From NCBI GenBank assembly GCA_949132985.1, contig CASCGD010000002.1:18269-82268 (forward strand): a DNA stretch of 64,000 nt, written 5' to 3'. The position numbers and the translations under genes are program-made. Shown here piece after piece: positions 20,040-29,966 of this stretch (positions are counted from its first letter, which is position 1; every line of letters starts with the position of its first letter). The notes below the pieces were generated by a model that saw nothing but the letters and a program-made list of their open reading frames with translations, did not search any database and was not told the DNA's origin. Source of the stretch: an uncultured Lachnospiraceae bacterium. Its GTDB lineage: Bacteria; Bacillota; Clostridia; Lachnospirales; Lachnospiraceae.

Positions 20040-21116
20040 TCACTCATTTCCATTCATCGTCGCCAGCTTTTTCGCCTGATCCGCCGCGATACAAGCGTCG
20101 ATGATCTCCTGGATATCCCCGTTCATGATCTTGTCCAGCTTGTAGAGCGTCAGATTGATGCGGTGGTCTGTCACACGCCCCTGCGGGAAATTGTAGGTGC
20201 GGATCTTCTCGGAGCGGTCTCCGGTTCCGATCTGGCTGCGGCGCTCCGCGGCCTCCGCGTCCTGCTGCTTTTGCAGCTCCAGGTCATAGAGTTTCGCGCG
20301 CAGAAGCGCAAATGCCTTTTCCTTATTCTGAAGCTGCGACTTCTCGGTCTGGCTGTAGATGACGATGCCGGTGGGATAATGGGTGAGACGCACCGCCGAG
20401 TCCGTGGTATTGACGCACTGGCCGCCGTTTCCGGAGGCACGCATCACGTCGATACGGATATCCTTCTCATCGATCTGGATGTCCACATCTTCCGCCTCAG
20501 GCATGACCGCCACGGAACAGGTGGATGTCTGGATACGCCCCTGAGACTCAGTCTCAGGCACACGCTGTACCCGATGTACACCGGATTCATATTTTAATAC
20601 GGAATAAGCGCCTGCACCCGTCACCATAAAATTCACCGACTTCATGCCGCCTATGCCCGTCTCGTCCGCCTCCAGCGTCTCCACCTTCCAGCGGCGCCCC
20701 TCCGCATAGTGCACGTACATGCGATAGATCTCCGCCGCAAACAAAGCGGCCTCCTCGCCGCCTGCACCCGCCCGGATCTCCACGATCACGTTCTTGTCGT
20801 CGTTGGGATCCTTCGGGAGAAGCAAAATCTTAAGCTCTCCTTCCAGGCGCGCCACACCCTCTTTCGCCTCGGAAAGCTCCTCCTTGGCAAGCTCCTTCAT
20901 CTCCTCGTCACTCTCCTCGTCCAGAATCGCCAGAGAGTCCTCAATGGCCTGCCTGTATTTTTTATATTCGCGAAAAGCCTCCACAATGGGAGTTAGATCG
21001 CTCTGCTCCTTCATCAGCCTGCGGAAGCGGTTCGAGTCATTCGCCACATCCGGCTCGGAGAGCTCGCTCATGATCTCCTCGTAGCGAACCAGTAAATCCT
21101 CTAATTTATCAAACAT
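20040..21116 (-). CDS. prfA: Peptide chain release factor 1
   Basis: [43 protein letters not shown] (GGQ motif); followed by prmC-type synteny. Confidence 0.96.
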   Translation of the reverse strand: MFDKLEDLLVRYEEIMSELSEPDVANDSNRFRRLMKEQSDLTPIVEAFREYKKYRQAIEDSLAILDEESDEEMKELAKEELSEAKEGVARLEGELKILLLPKDPNDDKNVIVEIRAGAGGEEAALFAAEIYRMYVHYAEGRRWKVETLEADETGIGGMKSVNFMVTGAGAYSVLKYESGVHRVQRVPETESQGRIQTSTCSVAVMPEAEDVDIQIDEKDIRIDVMRASGNGGQCVNTTDSAVRLTHYPTGIVIYSQTEKSQLQNKEKAFALLRAKLYDLELQKQQDAEAAERRSQIGTGDRSEKIRTYNFPQGRVTDHRINLTLYKLDKIMNGDIQEIIDACIAADQAKKLATMNGNE

Positions 21117-21149
21117 GTCTTTCTCTCCTCATATATATGCTTACACGTA

Positions 21150-21336
21150 AAATGCTCCGTAGCAGATGCACGCATTTCGTCCTCGCGGCAGTCGCCAAAT
21201 ATCCGTGCGAGCACGGCTACTTGGCTCGTTGCCCGCGGGAATGAAATGCTCCGTAGCAGATGCACGCATTTCATCCTCGCGGCAGTCGCCAAATATCCGT
21301 GCGAGCACGGCTACTTGGCTCGTTGCCCGCGGGAAT
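21150..21336. repeat. Two tandem ~94-bp direct repeats in the prfA 5' leader
   Basis: aaatgctccgtagcagatgcacgcatttc(g/a)tcctcgcggcagtcgccaaatatccgtgcgagcacggctacttggctcgttgcccgcggga repeated with period 94. Confidence 0.95.
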
Positions 21337-21356
21337 CAACGGCCGCCCTGTTCGGA

Positions 21357-22199
21357 CTACGGCTCCTCCGGCTTCAGTCGGCCCCGCACCACCCGGTCAA
21401 GCCCTGCCAGATCCTTTACCACGGAAAGCTCTGCAAAGCCCTGCTCCTCCATGATGCGCTCTACATCCTCTGCCTGGTCGCAGCCGATCTCAAAAAAGAG
21501 CAGTCCGCCCTCTTTTAAATAATCCGGTGCCAGCGCCGCAATTTTCCGGTAGAAATCCAGGCCGTCCTCACCGCCGTCCAGCGCCTGCAGCGGCTCAAAG
21601 AGCTGCACCTCCGGCATCAGCGCAGGTATCTGCCCCTGAGGGATATAAGGCGGGTTTGACACGATCACGTCAAAACATCCGCTCACATTGTCAAACAGAT
21701 TTCCCCGCACCCATTCAGCCTCCAGCCCGTGAAGCTTTGCATTTTCCTTGGCGACGAGAACCGCCTGCTTGCTCACATCGCTGCCCGTACCGCGCACCGC
21801 AGGCGCATTTTTCAGAATACTGAGCAAAATGCAGCCGCTTCCGGTACACAGGTCCAGCACCTCCATATCCGGCTCCAGCTCCTTTAAAACCTCCTCCACC
21901 AACACCTCGGTATCCTGCCGGGGGATGAGCACATTGGAATTGACCTTGAATTTCATGCCCATAAACTCCTGCTCGCCTGTAATGTACTGAAGCGGTATGT
22001 GCTCGGCGCGCTTTTCCAGCACGCGGTCGTACTCGGTAAGTATCTCCGGCTCCACCTCAACATTCATATGTGTAAAGTAAAAGCTTCGATCAATTTTTGC
22101 AACCATCTCCAGGAGAAGCCACGCATCGATCCTCGCATCCGCCACACCGGCGGACTCCAAAAGCCTTTCACCCCTTTGCTCTGCCTGCTTAAATGTCAT
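21357..22199 (-). CDS. prmC: Peptide chain release factor N5-glutamine methyltransferase
   Basis: DLCTGSGCILLSIL, VSNPPYIP motif, adjacent to prfA. Confidence 0.94.
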   Translation of the reverse strand: MTFKQAEQRGERLLESAGVADARIDAWLLLEMVAKIDRSFYFTHMNVEVEPEILTEYDRVLEKRAEHIPLQYITGEQEFMGMKFKVNSNVLIPRQDTEVLVEEVLKELEPDMEVLDLCTGSGCILLSILKNAPAVRGTGSDVSKQAVLVAKENAKLHGLEAEWVRGNLFDNVSGCFDVIVSNPPYIPQGQIPALMPEVQLFEPLQALDGGEDGLDFYRKIAALAPDYLKEGGLLFFEIGCDQAEDVERIMEEQGFAELSVVKDLAGLDRVVRGRLKPEEP

Positions 22200-23191
22200 C
22201 TGCCAGCCTCCTGTTCGGTGGTCTTCTCCCGCAGATTTTTCACATAGCCCTTCCAGTCAAACACTGCCTCCACGGAAGCGATGCCCACCTCGATCATATC
22301 CTCGTCCGGCTCCCTGGTGGTCAGCTTCTGCAGCATCATACCGGGCTTGCTCAACAAGTCGACGGCCTTTCCCTCTCTGCGCCCCGCCAGACGGATCAGC
22401 TCAAAGGAAATGCCCGCGATCACAGGAATGAGCAGAATGCGCAGCCCCAGACGCAGAAGCGGCGAATCCACCCGCACAAAGAAAAACAAAACCACGCTGA
22501 CGATGATGACAAAAAACAGAAAGCTTGTCCCGCAGCGTTTATGCAGACGCGAGCTTTTCCTTACGTTTTCCACCGTCAGATCCAGTCCGTGCTCAATGCA
22601 GTTGATGCATTTGTGCTCCGCACCGTGATACATATAAACCCGCTGTATGTCTTTCATCATGGAAATTCCAATGACATAGGCAAAAAAGATCGCTATACGA
22701 AGCAGTCCTTCTGCCAGAGCAACCCCGCCCTCCGAAAAGCCCCACCGCCTGAAAAGCGTTGAGAGCCAGTACGGGAGCACCATGAAAATCGCCACCGCAA
22801 GAACGATGGAGAGCGCAACGGTACCTCCCATCAGCATATCCTCTTTTTTACTGCCGCCTGATTCACGGTCGGTGACAGAGGGCCTGCGCCGCGTTTCCTG
22901 TCCTTCCTCCGCCGCATTGCCATCCGCGTCCCTCGTCTCCTCTTCCTCCTCAAAAAAGGAGGCGGAAAAGGTAAGACTGCTCATACCCAGTATAAGCGAA
23001 TCCACAAAACTCACCACGCCCCGCAGCAGCGGAATCTTCTTTACCGAAGGACTCTTTAAGATGCCTTTATATTCTTTTTTCTCAACGATGATCTCACCGT
23101 CGCTCTTGCGAACTGCTACCGCGTAGATGTCCTCATTCTTCATCATGACACCCTCCATGACAGCCTGTCCGCCGATTCCTGAATATCCCAT
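22196..23191 (-). CDS. DUF1385 family membrane protein (YqhQ-like)
   Basis: MGYSGIGGQAVMEGVMMKNEDIYAVAVRKSDG; YHGAEHKCINCIEHGLDLTVENVRKSSRLHKRCGTSFLF. Confidence 0.92.
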   Translation of the reverse strand: MGYSGIGGQAVMEGVMMKNEDIYAVAVRKSDGEIIVEKKEYKGILKSPSVKKIPLLRGVVSFVDSLILGMSSLTFSASFFEEEEETRDADGNAAEEGQETRRRPSVTDRESGGSKKEDMLMGGTVALSIVLAVAIFMVLPYWLSTLFRRWGFSEGGVALAEGLLRIAIFFAYVIGISMMKDIQRVYMYHGAEHKCINCIEHGLDLTVENVRKSSRLHKRCGTSFLFFVIIVSVVLFFFVRVDSPLLRLGLRILLIPVIAGISFELIRLAGRREGKAVDLLSKPGMMLQKLTTREPDEDMIEVGIASVEAVFDWKGYVKNLREKTTEQEAGR

Positions 23192-23387
23192 TATTTTCCC
23201 TTTTGACCGTTCAAAGCACAGCCCGTAAATCCTGCGGATTCCAGGACTGCGGCGTATCCGCCCGGAAACTTTCAAAAATACCGTCATTCTTACAAGAACG
23301 ATGCCTGCATTTTGCAGATTTCCCGGCTCAAAGCGGTTACAAAAAAAGGCTGAAGTTCCGGCAACTTCAACCTTTGTTTCCATGTTC

Positions 23388-23597
23388 TTATTTCATGCCA
23401 TATTTCTTGTTGAACTGCTCAATACGTCCGCGTGCCTGGCTGGCCTTCTGCTGTCCGGTGTAGAACGGATGGCACTTCGAACAAATCTCAACATGGAGTT
23501 CCTTCTTTGTTGAACCTGTGACAAATGTGTTACCGCAGTTGCAGGTAACGGTTGCCTCATAGTATTCAGGCTGAATCTCTGTCTGCATTTTTTTCAC
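23388..23597 (-). CDS. rpmE: 50S ribosomal protein L31
   Basis: [51 protein letters not shown]. Confidence 0.96.
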   Translation of the reverse strand: MKKMQTEIQPEYYEATVTCNCGNTFVTGSTKKELHVEICSKCHPFYTGQQKASQARGRIEQFNKKYGMK

Positions 23598-23756
23598 CTC
23601 ACCTACTCATTTATTATCTATAGTAACTATTCAGTATCCGTATAGTTACGGGTGATACCCCGCCGGTCTCTTAAGCGCGGCACCGCCTGCCATGTCTCAC
23701 AACAGCTTCTTCATTGTAGCATAACGGTTTTCGTTTGACAAGAAGTTTTTCAAACT

Positions 23757-25403
23757 TTATAAAAACTTTCTTTTCCGCACCTGCTGTACGTAATCATAAT
23801 TGTTGCGTGTGTGGGCAAACATGTTCAGAATATTCTCCACCGCATCGTCGGTCTTCATGCCGTTGATGGCGCGGCGCATGATGTGCACCGCCTCCCGCTC
23901 CTCATCATTTAGAAGAAGATCCTCCCGTCTGGTGCTGGATTTTACGATATCGAGAGCCGGGAACACACGCTTTTCCGAGAGCTTGCGGTCCAGCACAAGC
24001 TCCATGTTTCCGGTTCCCTTGAACTCCTCGTAGACCACGTCGTCCATCTTGCTGCCGGTATCCACCAGCGCAGTCGCCAGAATGGTAAGGCTTCCTCCCT
24101 CTCGCATGTTGCGGGCCGCGCCGAAAAAGCGCTTGGGCATGTACAACGCCGCCGGGTCAAGTCCGCCGGAGAGCGTGCGCCCGCTGGGCGGAACCGTCAG
24201 GTTATAGGCTCTTGCAAGACGGGTGATGCTGTCTAAAAGGATCATGACATCCTTTCCGTGCTCCACCAGACGCTTTGCACGCTCCACCACCATCTCGGAG
24301 ACACGCTTGTGACGCTCCGGCTGCTCGTCAAAGGTGGAGTAGATCACCTCCACATTATGCCCCTCGATGGCCTCCTTGATGTCCGTCACCTCCTCGGGGC
24401 GCTCGTCAATGAGCAGGATGATCAGGTGCATTTCCGGATTGTTCTGCTTGATCGAACGCGCCACTTCCTTTAAAAGCGTGGTCTTTCCGGCCTTTGGCGG
24501 CGAGACGATCATGCCGCGCTGTCCCTTTCCGATGGGCGATACAAGATCGACAATTCTCATGGCAAGGCCGCTGCGGTTTGTCTCCAGGTGCAGCCGTTCA
24601 TTCGGGAAAATCGGCGTCAGATCCTCAAAATTTTTCCTTCGGGCCGCCACCGAGGGGGGATAGCCGTTGATCGTCGTGATGTAGAGAAGCGCGGAAAATT
24701 TCTCGCTCTGGGTTTTGACCCTCGTGTTGCCGCAGACGATATCCCCTGTTTTCAGGCGGAAACGGCGAATCTGGGACGGTGACACGTAAACGTCGTTTTC
24801 GCCGGGCAGGTAATTTTCACAGCGGATAAACCCGTAGCCGTCCGGCATGACCTCCAGAATACCGTCCGCCGTCACGCCACTGTCCAGACTGGAATTCACC
24901 TGATCGGACTGATCAAAATCCTCTTCCTCCGCAGCCGCATTTGCCCGCGCCGCCTGTGCGCGGGTGTCCCTGCTCTCCCGGTGCATCATGCGCTGCGGAC
25001 GTTCGGTGCGTTCCGTACGCTCGATGCGCTCCGGGCGTTCACCCCGCTCGCTGCGTTCTGTCGGCTCCGCGCGTTCACCGTGCTCGGAGCGTTCCATCCG
25101 TTCCGCACGTTCACCGCGCTCGGGTCGTTCCATGCGCTCTACCCGATTCATCCGGCGCGCACGTTCGGTGCGCTCGCTCCCCGGCGTACGCCCCGGCTCC
25201 TGCGTCTTTTCCTGAGCCGGCTCCGCCTTTACCGCCTCCTCCTGCTGCCTCTTGATCTGCTCCAGGCGTCGGTCCTCGGCAATCATCGCATCTACAACCT
25301 CCGCTTTTTTGAGCGCGGACATGTTCCGCAGCCCCCTGGCCTTTGCCAAATCCTTGAGCGCGGCAACGCTTAAAGATTCATACTTCTCTCGCATATCTGC
25401 CAT
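23757..25403 (-). CDS. rho: Transcription termination factor Rho
   Basis: [55 protein letters not shown]-rich insert in the N-terminal region. Confidence 0.96.
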   Translation of the reverse strand: MADMREKYESLSVAALKDLAKARGLRNMSALKKAEVVDAMIAEDRRLEQIKRQQEEAVKAEPAQEKTQEPGRTPGSERTERARRMNRVERMERPERGERAERMERSEHGERAEPTERSERGERPERIERTERTERPQRMMHRESRDTRAQAARANAAAEEEDFDQSDQVNSSLDSGVTADGILEVMPDGYGFIRCENYLPGENDVYVSPSQIRRFRLKTGDIVCGNTRVKTQSEKFSALLYITTINGYPPSVAARRKNFEDLTPIFPNERLHLETNRSGLAMRIVDLVSPIGKGQRGMIVSPPKAGKTTLLKEVARSIKQNNPEMHLIILLIDERPEEVTDIKEAIEGHNVEVIYSTFDEQPERHKRVSEMVVERAKRLVEHGKDVMILLDSITRLARAYNLTVPPSGRTLSGGLDPAALYMPKRFFGAARNMREGGSLTILATALVDTGSKMDDVVYEEFKGTGNMELVLDRKLSEKRVFPALDIVKSSTRREDLLLNDEEREAVHIMRRAINGMKTDDAVENILNMFAHTRNNYDYVQQVRKRKFL

Positions 25404-25728
25404 ACTTTATACTCTCCTTCATAAAACTCAATAATAAAATTAAAATTAGATTCTATGTAGCAACTCTATCAGTTTATAATTGGGAAAACGATGATTTGTA
25501 CGAAAAATCCTGATACCCCTCAGGGTAATTGTAATATGCTTATTTGTCCATTTTACCCGGACGCTAAATGCTGCGCTTCACTTTCATCCGCCCGGAGACT
25601 GGATATTTTTATATTCTATCACATCTTTCCGGGAATAGGAAGCCTGTTTTTTTGAAATATCAGAGTGAAATATTTTTGTCCGGTGTCCTTTTGTAATTCC
25701 GCGGGTACAGAACCGCCGCAAAAAAAAC

Positions 25729-25773
25729 AAACCGCCCTTCCCGCAGAAATTTTCCGCGGGAAGGGCGGTTTTT
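25729..25773. terminator. Strong GC hairpin terminator downstream of the GH32-like gene
   Basis: AAACCGCCCTTCCCGC...GCGGGAAGGGCGGTTTTT; flanked by A- and T-tracts, can act in both directions. Confidence 0.85.
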
Positions 25774-25799
25774 ATTGACTAAGAAATGCATTTCGCGTT

Positions 25800-27275
25800 T
25801 CACTTTGTGAGTGCGATATCATAAAATTCCACCCGGGCATCCTGAGCGATCACGCCCAGCTCATACTCCGGCTTCGCATAGATGCGGTAGGTGAAGGCCA
25901 CCTGGTCACCGATAAACGCCTCCACCATATCATGATCCACCACGATCTTGACGTCAATTGGCGTTCCCTCCTCTATGGGGAAGGTCTTCTCGCAGACCCT
26001 CACCCCGTCCGGCCCCGGCACCGTCGCATCCGGCACCGCCTGGCAGGACTGCTCCCAGAACGGGTCCACGCCCATCGGAAGGCTAAGCAAAGATGCACGC
26101 TGCATCGCCACGTCAAATTCCAGAAGCAGGCAGCCGCTGGCTTCTTTGTCTGATTTCAGAAGGATTCCGAAGTGGTCAAAAATTTCCCGCGGCATGATCT
26201 TGCAGCGGAACAAAAAGCGCTCCTCCTGATGGTCCAGAAAGCCGTAGGTGCAGGTACCCACCGAGTCAAGCTCGATGCTCCTTCCGCCAAAGCGCGATGC
26301 CTTTCCCAGCACCGGCACGTAATCCCAGTCCACCGGCTCACAAAATTCTTTTACATATTCCTCCGGCAGACGCACATCCAGCTCTCCGTCCGCTGTCGCC
26401 ACCACCTCATGGGGGATGCAGAATGTCCCGCCCCAGTACCACTCTCCGGTATCGCAGGATTCTGCCCGATCGTGTGCCCATCCGAAATAAAACCGCCGCC
26501 CTTTATCATCCTTCATGGACTTCGCCGCGTAAAACCGTCTGCCACCGATGCCGTCCTTTTTCGGCTTGCGCCACGGCCCGAAGGGAGATTTGGACACCCG
26601 GTAAATCGTATTTACAAACTCCGAAAACCGTGAGTAGGACAGATACCAGTTATCGCCCTCCTTGTACATTTCCGGGCATTCCGGGCAGTTTGTATGCCCC
26701 GGCGCGTAGACCGGTCCGTAATATTCCCAGCTCCCCAGATCCTTCGAGCGGTATAAGACCACGCACCCTCTCCGCGTAACCGGCATATCCAGCTTTCTGG
26801 CCGAAATCAGAATCCAGTAGCACGCGTCCTCTTCATTATAAAATACATACGGATCTCTCCAGTCCAGCGACTCATAAAGCTCCGTCATCGGAAGAATCAC
26901 CGGATTTGCCGGGTCCTTCGTCCACGTAATCCCATCATCGCTGGTAGCATGGCAGATGGTCTGCTGATATTTCGCCGGCAGGCAGTAGCCAGTATAAAAA
27001 ATATGATACCGCCCCTCTCCGTAGATCACAGAGCCGGTCCACACGCCGGAGGCATCCGGCTCCTCCCCCTCTCCGGGATAAAGCGCCGTAGGCAGCTCCG
27101 TCCAATGCACCAGATCCTCCGATACGCAATGGCTCCATGTAGTCCGGAGCCTTGCCGGATACACCGTCGTCCCAGGCGGCGACGTCAATGAAAAAATATG
27201 ATACTTCCCGTCATGATAAAATGGAATCGCGTCTCCGGTAGAGTCCGCATAAGACATTTTTCGAAAGATATCCAT
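25800..27275 (-). CDS. Divergent GH32 (beta-fructosidase/levanase-like, clan J) glycosidase
   Basis: GDAIPFYHDGKYHIF in place of WMNDPNG, WRDPYVF, CPECPEMY, C-terminal beta-sandwich-like VDHDMVEAFIGD. Confidence 0.72.
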   Translation of the reverse strand: MDIFRKMSYADSTGDAIPFYHDGKYHIFSLTSPPGTTVYPARLRTTWSHCVSEDLVHWTELPTALYPGEGEEPDASGVWTGSVIYGEGRYHIFYTGYCLPAKYQQTICHATSDDGITWTKDPANPVILPMTELYESLDWRDPYVFYNEEDACYWILISARKLDMPVTRRGCVVLYRSKDLGSWEYYGPVYAPGHTNCPECPEMYKEGDNWYLSYSRFSEFVNTIYRVSKSPFGPWRKPKKDGIGGRRFYAAKSMKDDKGRRFYFGWAHDRAESCDTGEWYWGGTFCIPHEVVATADGELDVRLPEEYVKEFCEPVDWDYVPVLGKASRFGGRSIELDSVGTCTYGFLDHQEERFLFRCKIMPREIFDHFGILLKSDKEASGCLLLEFDVAMQRASLLSLPMGVDPFWEQSCQAVPDATVPGPDGVRVCEKTFPIEEGTPIDVKIVVDHDMVEAFIGDQVAFTYRIYAKPEYELGVIAQDARVEFYDIALTK

Positions 27276-27416
27276 ACTCTTTTTTACTCCTTCACTTTCT
27301 ATTCATTCTAAATTCATACTCGCAATCACTTAAATTTACCGATTTGCAGACTCACGAGCGCTTAAATGCTATATAGCAACGGTAAAATTTGTCGCTCGTG
27401 AGTATAAATTCCAATT

Positions 27417-28412
27417 TCAGCGCTTCTTTTTCAGCAGCGCGAGTCTGTCTTTCTGGCTGTCCAGCAAGACCGCGCATGCGATGATCAGTCCCTTCACAAT
27501 TGACTGCCAGTAAGAGCTGACGCCGATCAGGTTCAGTCCGTTGGAAATCACACCGATAACCATCGCTCCGATGACCGTTCCGCTGATTCGGCCCTTTCCT
27601 CCCGACATGGAGGTTCCGCCGAGCACGCACGCCGCAATCGCATCCAGCTCATAACCGTCTCCCACAGAGGGCTGCCCGGAATACATGCGCGAGCAGAGCA
27701 CCAGCCCCGCAAAGGCAGACAGGAGGCCGCAGAGCGTAAATACAATGATCTCGATCTTTTTGATGGGCACGCCCGAGAGCCTTGCCGCCTCCCGGTTTCC
27801 GCCGATCGCGTACACATAGGTGCCGAATTTTGTCCGGCCCAGCACAAAGCTGATCAAAAGAATCAAAATGACCATATACACCACCGGAAGCGGAATCACA
27901 TTAAACAGATATCCCATACCGATCGCCGCGAAAAAATCATCGTTGATTCTGGTGGACTGTCCCCCTGTATACACATAGGCGATTCCGTTACAGATGTTCA
28001 TCATGGCCATTGTAATAATGAAGGCAGGCACCCGGAAGGTGGATACGATAAATCCGTCGATGAAGCCCGCCAGAACGCCGAGCACCAGGCCGCCCACAAT
28101 CGCCACGCCCATGGGCATGCCCTGATTTACGATAAATCCAACGGTCAGCGTGCCGCTCATGGCCACAATCGCGCCCACGGACAGATCGATGTGTCCCAGA
28201 ATGATGATCAGCGTCATGCCCAGGGCTATGTAGGTGTTGATGGAAATCTGACGCAGAACAGAGATGATATTGCTCGCCGTCAGAAATTTATCCGTGGAAA
28301 ACGTCACAACCGCACATATGATGACAAGCACGCCTAAGATGCCTATATTATTTTTGAACACCGCCACAAACGGATTGGCCGTGCCCACTGCTTTACTGTT
28401 TTTCTGATTCAT
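27417..28412 (-). CDS. Ribose-type sugar ABC transporter permease (RbsC family)
   Basis: LGMTLIIILGHIDLSVGAIVAMSG, GGNREAARLSGVPIKKIEIIVF. Confidence 0.93.
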   Translation of the reverse strand: MNQKNSKAVGTANPFVAVFKNNIGILGVLVIICAVVTFSTDKFLTASNIISVLRQISINTYIALGMTLIIILGHIDLSVGAIVAMSGTLTVGFIVNQGMPMGVAIVGGLVLGVLAGFIDGFIVSTFRVPAFIITMAMMNICNGIAYVYTGGQSTRINDDFFAAIGMGYLFNVIPLPVVYMVILILLISFVLGRTKFGTYVYAIGGNREAARLSGVPIKKIEIIVFTLCGLLSAFAGLVLCSRMYSGQPSVGDGYELDAIAACVLGGTSMSGGKGRISGTVIGAMVIGVISNGLNLIGVSSYWQSIVKGLIIACAVLLDSQKDRLALLKKKR

Positions 28413-29908
28413 GCTTCCACTCCTCCTGCCGCATATTTCATAATCTCCTCCTGGCTTAGCTCATCCTTTGAGAGAAATCCCGTCAGCCTGCCCTCACGGA
28501 CCACGCAGACGTTATCGCACATATTGATAATTTCCGGAAGCTCGCTGGATACCATGATAATTGCAATTCCTTCCTTCGCAAGCTCATTGATGACTGAATA
28601 AAGCTCAAACTTTGCATTTACGTCCACACCTCTGGTCGGCTCATCTAAAATCAGCACGTCCGGCTTCGTCGCCAGCCATTTCCCTAAAACCACCTTCTGC
28701 TGGTTTCCTCCGGAAAGGCTTCCCGCCTCTATTTCCGAGGACGCCGCCTTTATGCGCAGCTTTTCAAAATATGAATCGATCACCGTTTTTTTCTTCTTCT
28801 CGCTGATCGCGATTCCGTTCATATAAAACCGAAGCGACGCCAGTGTCAGGTTAAATGCCACGCTGTTTCCAAGCACAAGCCCCTGCTTCTTCCGGTCCTC
28901 CGGAACGAGGGCAATGCCTGCTTTGATCGCCTGCATCGGATTTTCAAACGATACCTTTTTCCCGTTTAAAACCACCTCGCCGGACTGGTACGGCCTTGCC
29001 CCGAAAATACTTTCCATGATCTCGCTGCGGCCTGCGCCCACGAGTCCCGCAAAGCCGAGGATTTCACCCTTGCGCACACAAAAGCTGATATGCTCAAATG
29101 TCCCTTCACACGTGAGGTCCTTCACCTCCATCGCGGTTTCTGCCTCCGAGAGATCCTTGAAATCCCTCGCGTAAAAGCTCTCTAAGTCACGGCCCACCAT
29201 CATGGCAACCAGCTCGTTCGCATTCGTCTCGGACGTTTTGCGTGTACCTACATATGCGCCGTCACGGATCACCGTAACACGGTCCGAAATGCAAAACAGC
29301 TCCTCCATCCGGTGCGAAATATAGATGATGCTGACCTTCTTCTCCTTTAACCGGGCAATGATCTCAAACAGCTGCTCCACCTCCTCGTTTGAAAGCGAGG
29401 AAGTCGGCTCATCCATCACGATGATCCTGCCGTCAAAGGACACCGCTTTTACGATCTCCACCATCTGCTGCTGCGCAATGGTCAGATCCTCCACCATGGC
29501 ATCCGCCCGGATGTTCACACCGAGAGAAGCGATCATTTCTGTCGCCCTCCGGTTTGTCTCCGCCATATCCACCGTCCCGTGCTTTATGATCTCCCTTCCG
29601 AGAAAAAGATTCTGCGCCACGGTCAGATACGGGACAAGAACGATTTCCTGATGGATGATACCGATCCCGTTTCCCCTCGCCTCCGTGACGTTTCGCACCT
29701 TTACTTCTCTGCCTTCTATGCGGATCGTTCCGCAGTCAGGCTGATAAATACCTCCCAACACTTTAATCAGCGTGGACTTCCCGGCGCCGTTTTCTCCCAA
29801 CAGCGCATGGACCTCCCCCAATTCCAGTGAAAAATCAATTCCGTCCAGGGCATAAAAGCCGGAGAAGCTCTTTTTGATTCCTGTCATTTCCAGAACTGTC
29901 TGTCCCAT
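28409..29908 (-). CDS. Sugar ABC transporter ATP-binding protein (RbsA family, two ABC domains)
   Basis: GENGAGKSTLIKVLGG, second domain LSGGNQQKVVLGKWLATKPDVLILDEPTRGVDVNAK. Confidence 0.95.
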   Translation of the reverse strand: MGQTVLEMTGIKKSFSGFYALDGIDFSLELGEVHALLGENGAGKSTLIKVLGGIYQPDCGTIRIEGREVKVRNVTEARGNGIGIIHQEIVLVPYLTVAQNLFLGREIIKHGTVDMAETNRRATEMIASLGVNIRADAMVEDLTIAQQQMVEIVKAVSFDGRIIVMDEPTSSLSNEEVEQLFEIIARLKEKKVSIIYISHRMEELFCISDRVTVIRDGAYVGTRKTSETNANELVAMMVGRDLESFYARDFKDLSEAETAMEVKDLTCEGTFEHISFCVRKGEILGFAGLVGAGRSEIMESIFGARPYQSGEVVLNGKKVSFENPMQAIKAGIALVPEDRKKQGLVLGNSVAFNLTLASLRFYMNGIAISEKKKKTVIDSYFEKLRIKAASSEIEAGSLSGGNQQKVVLGKWLATKPDVLILDEPTRGVDVNAKFELYSVINELAKEGIAIIMVSSELPEIINMCDNVCVVREGRLTGFLSKDELSQEEIMKYAAGGVEA

Positions 29909-29966
29909 ATCCGTCCTCCAATCAGCAAATGCGGCGGTAAATTACCACCGCATTGCCACCTTGTTT

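Noticed and set aside
24941-25373. Overlapping plus-strand ORFs rich in Arg/Ser/Pro (e.g. 24964-25215, 24981-25373)
   Set aside because: They are the antisense of the repetitive R/E-coding insert of rho; no RBS and no recognisable domain.
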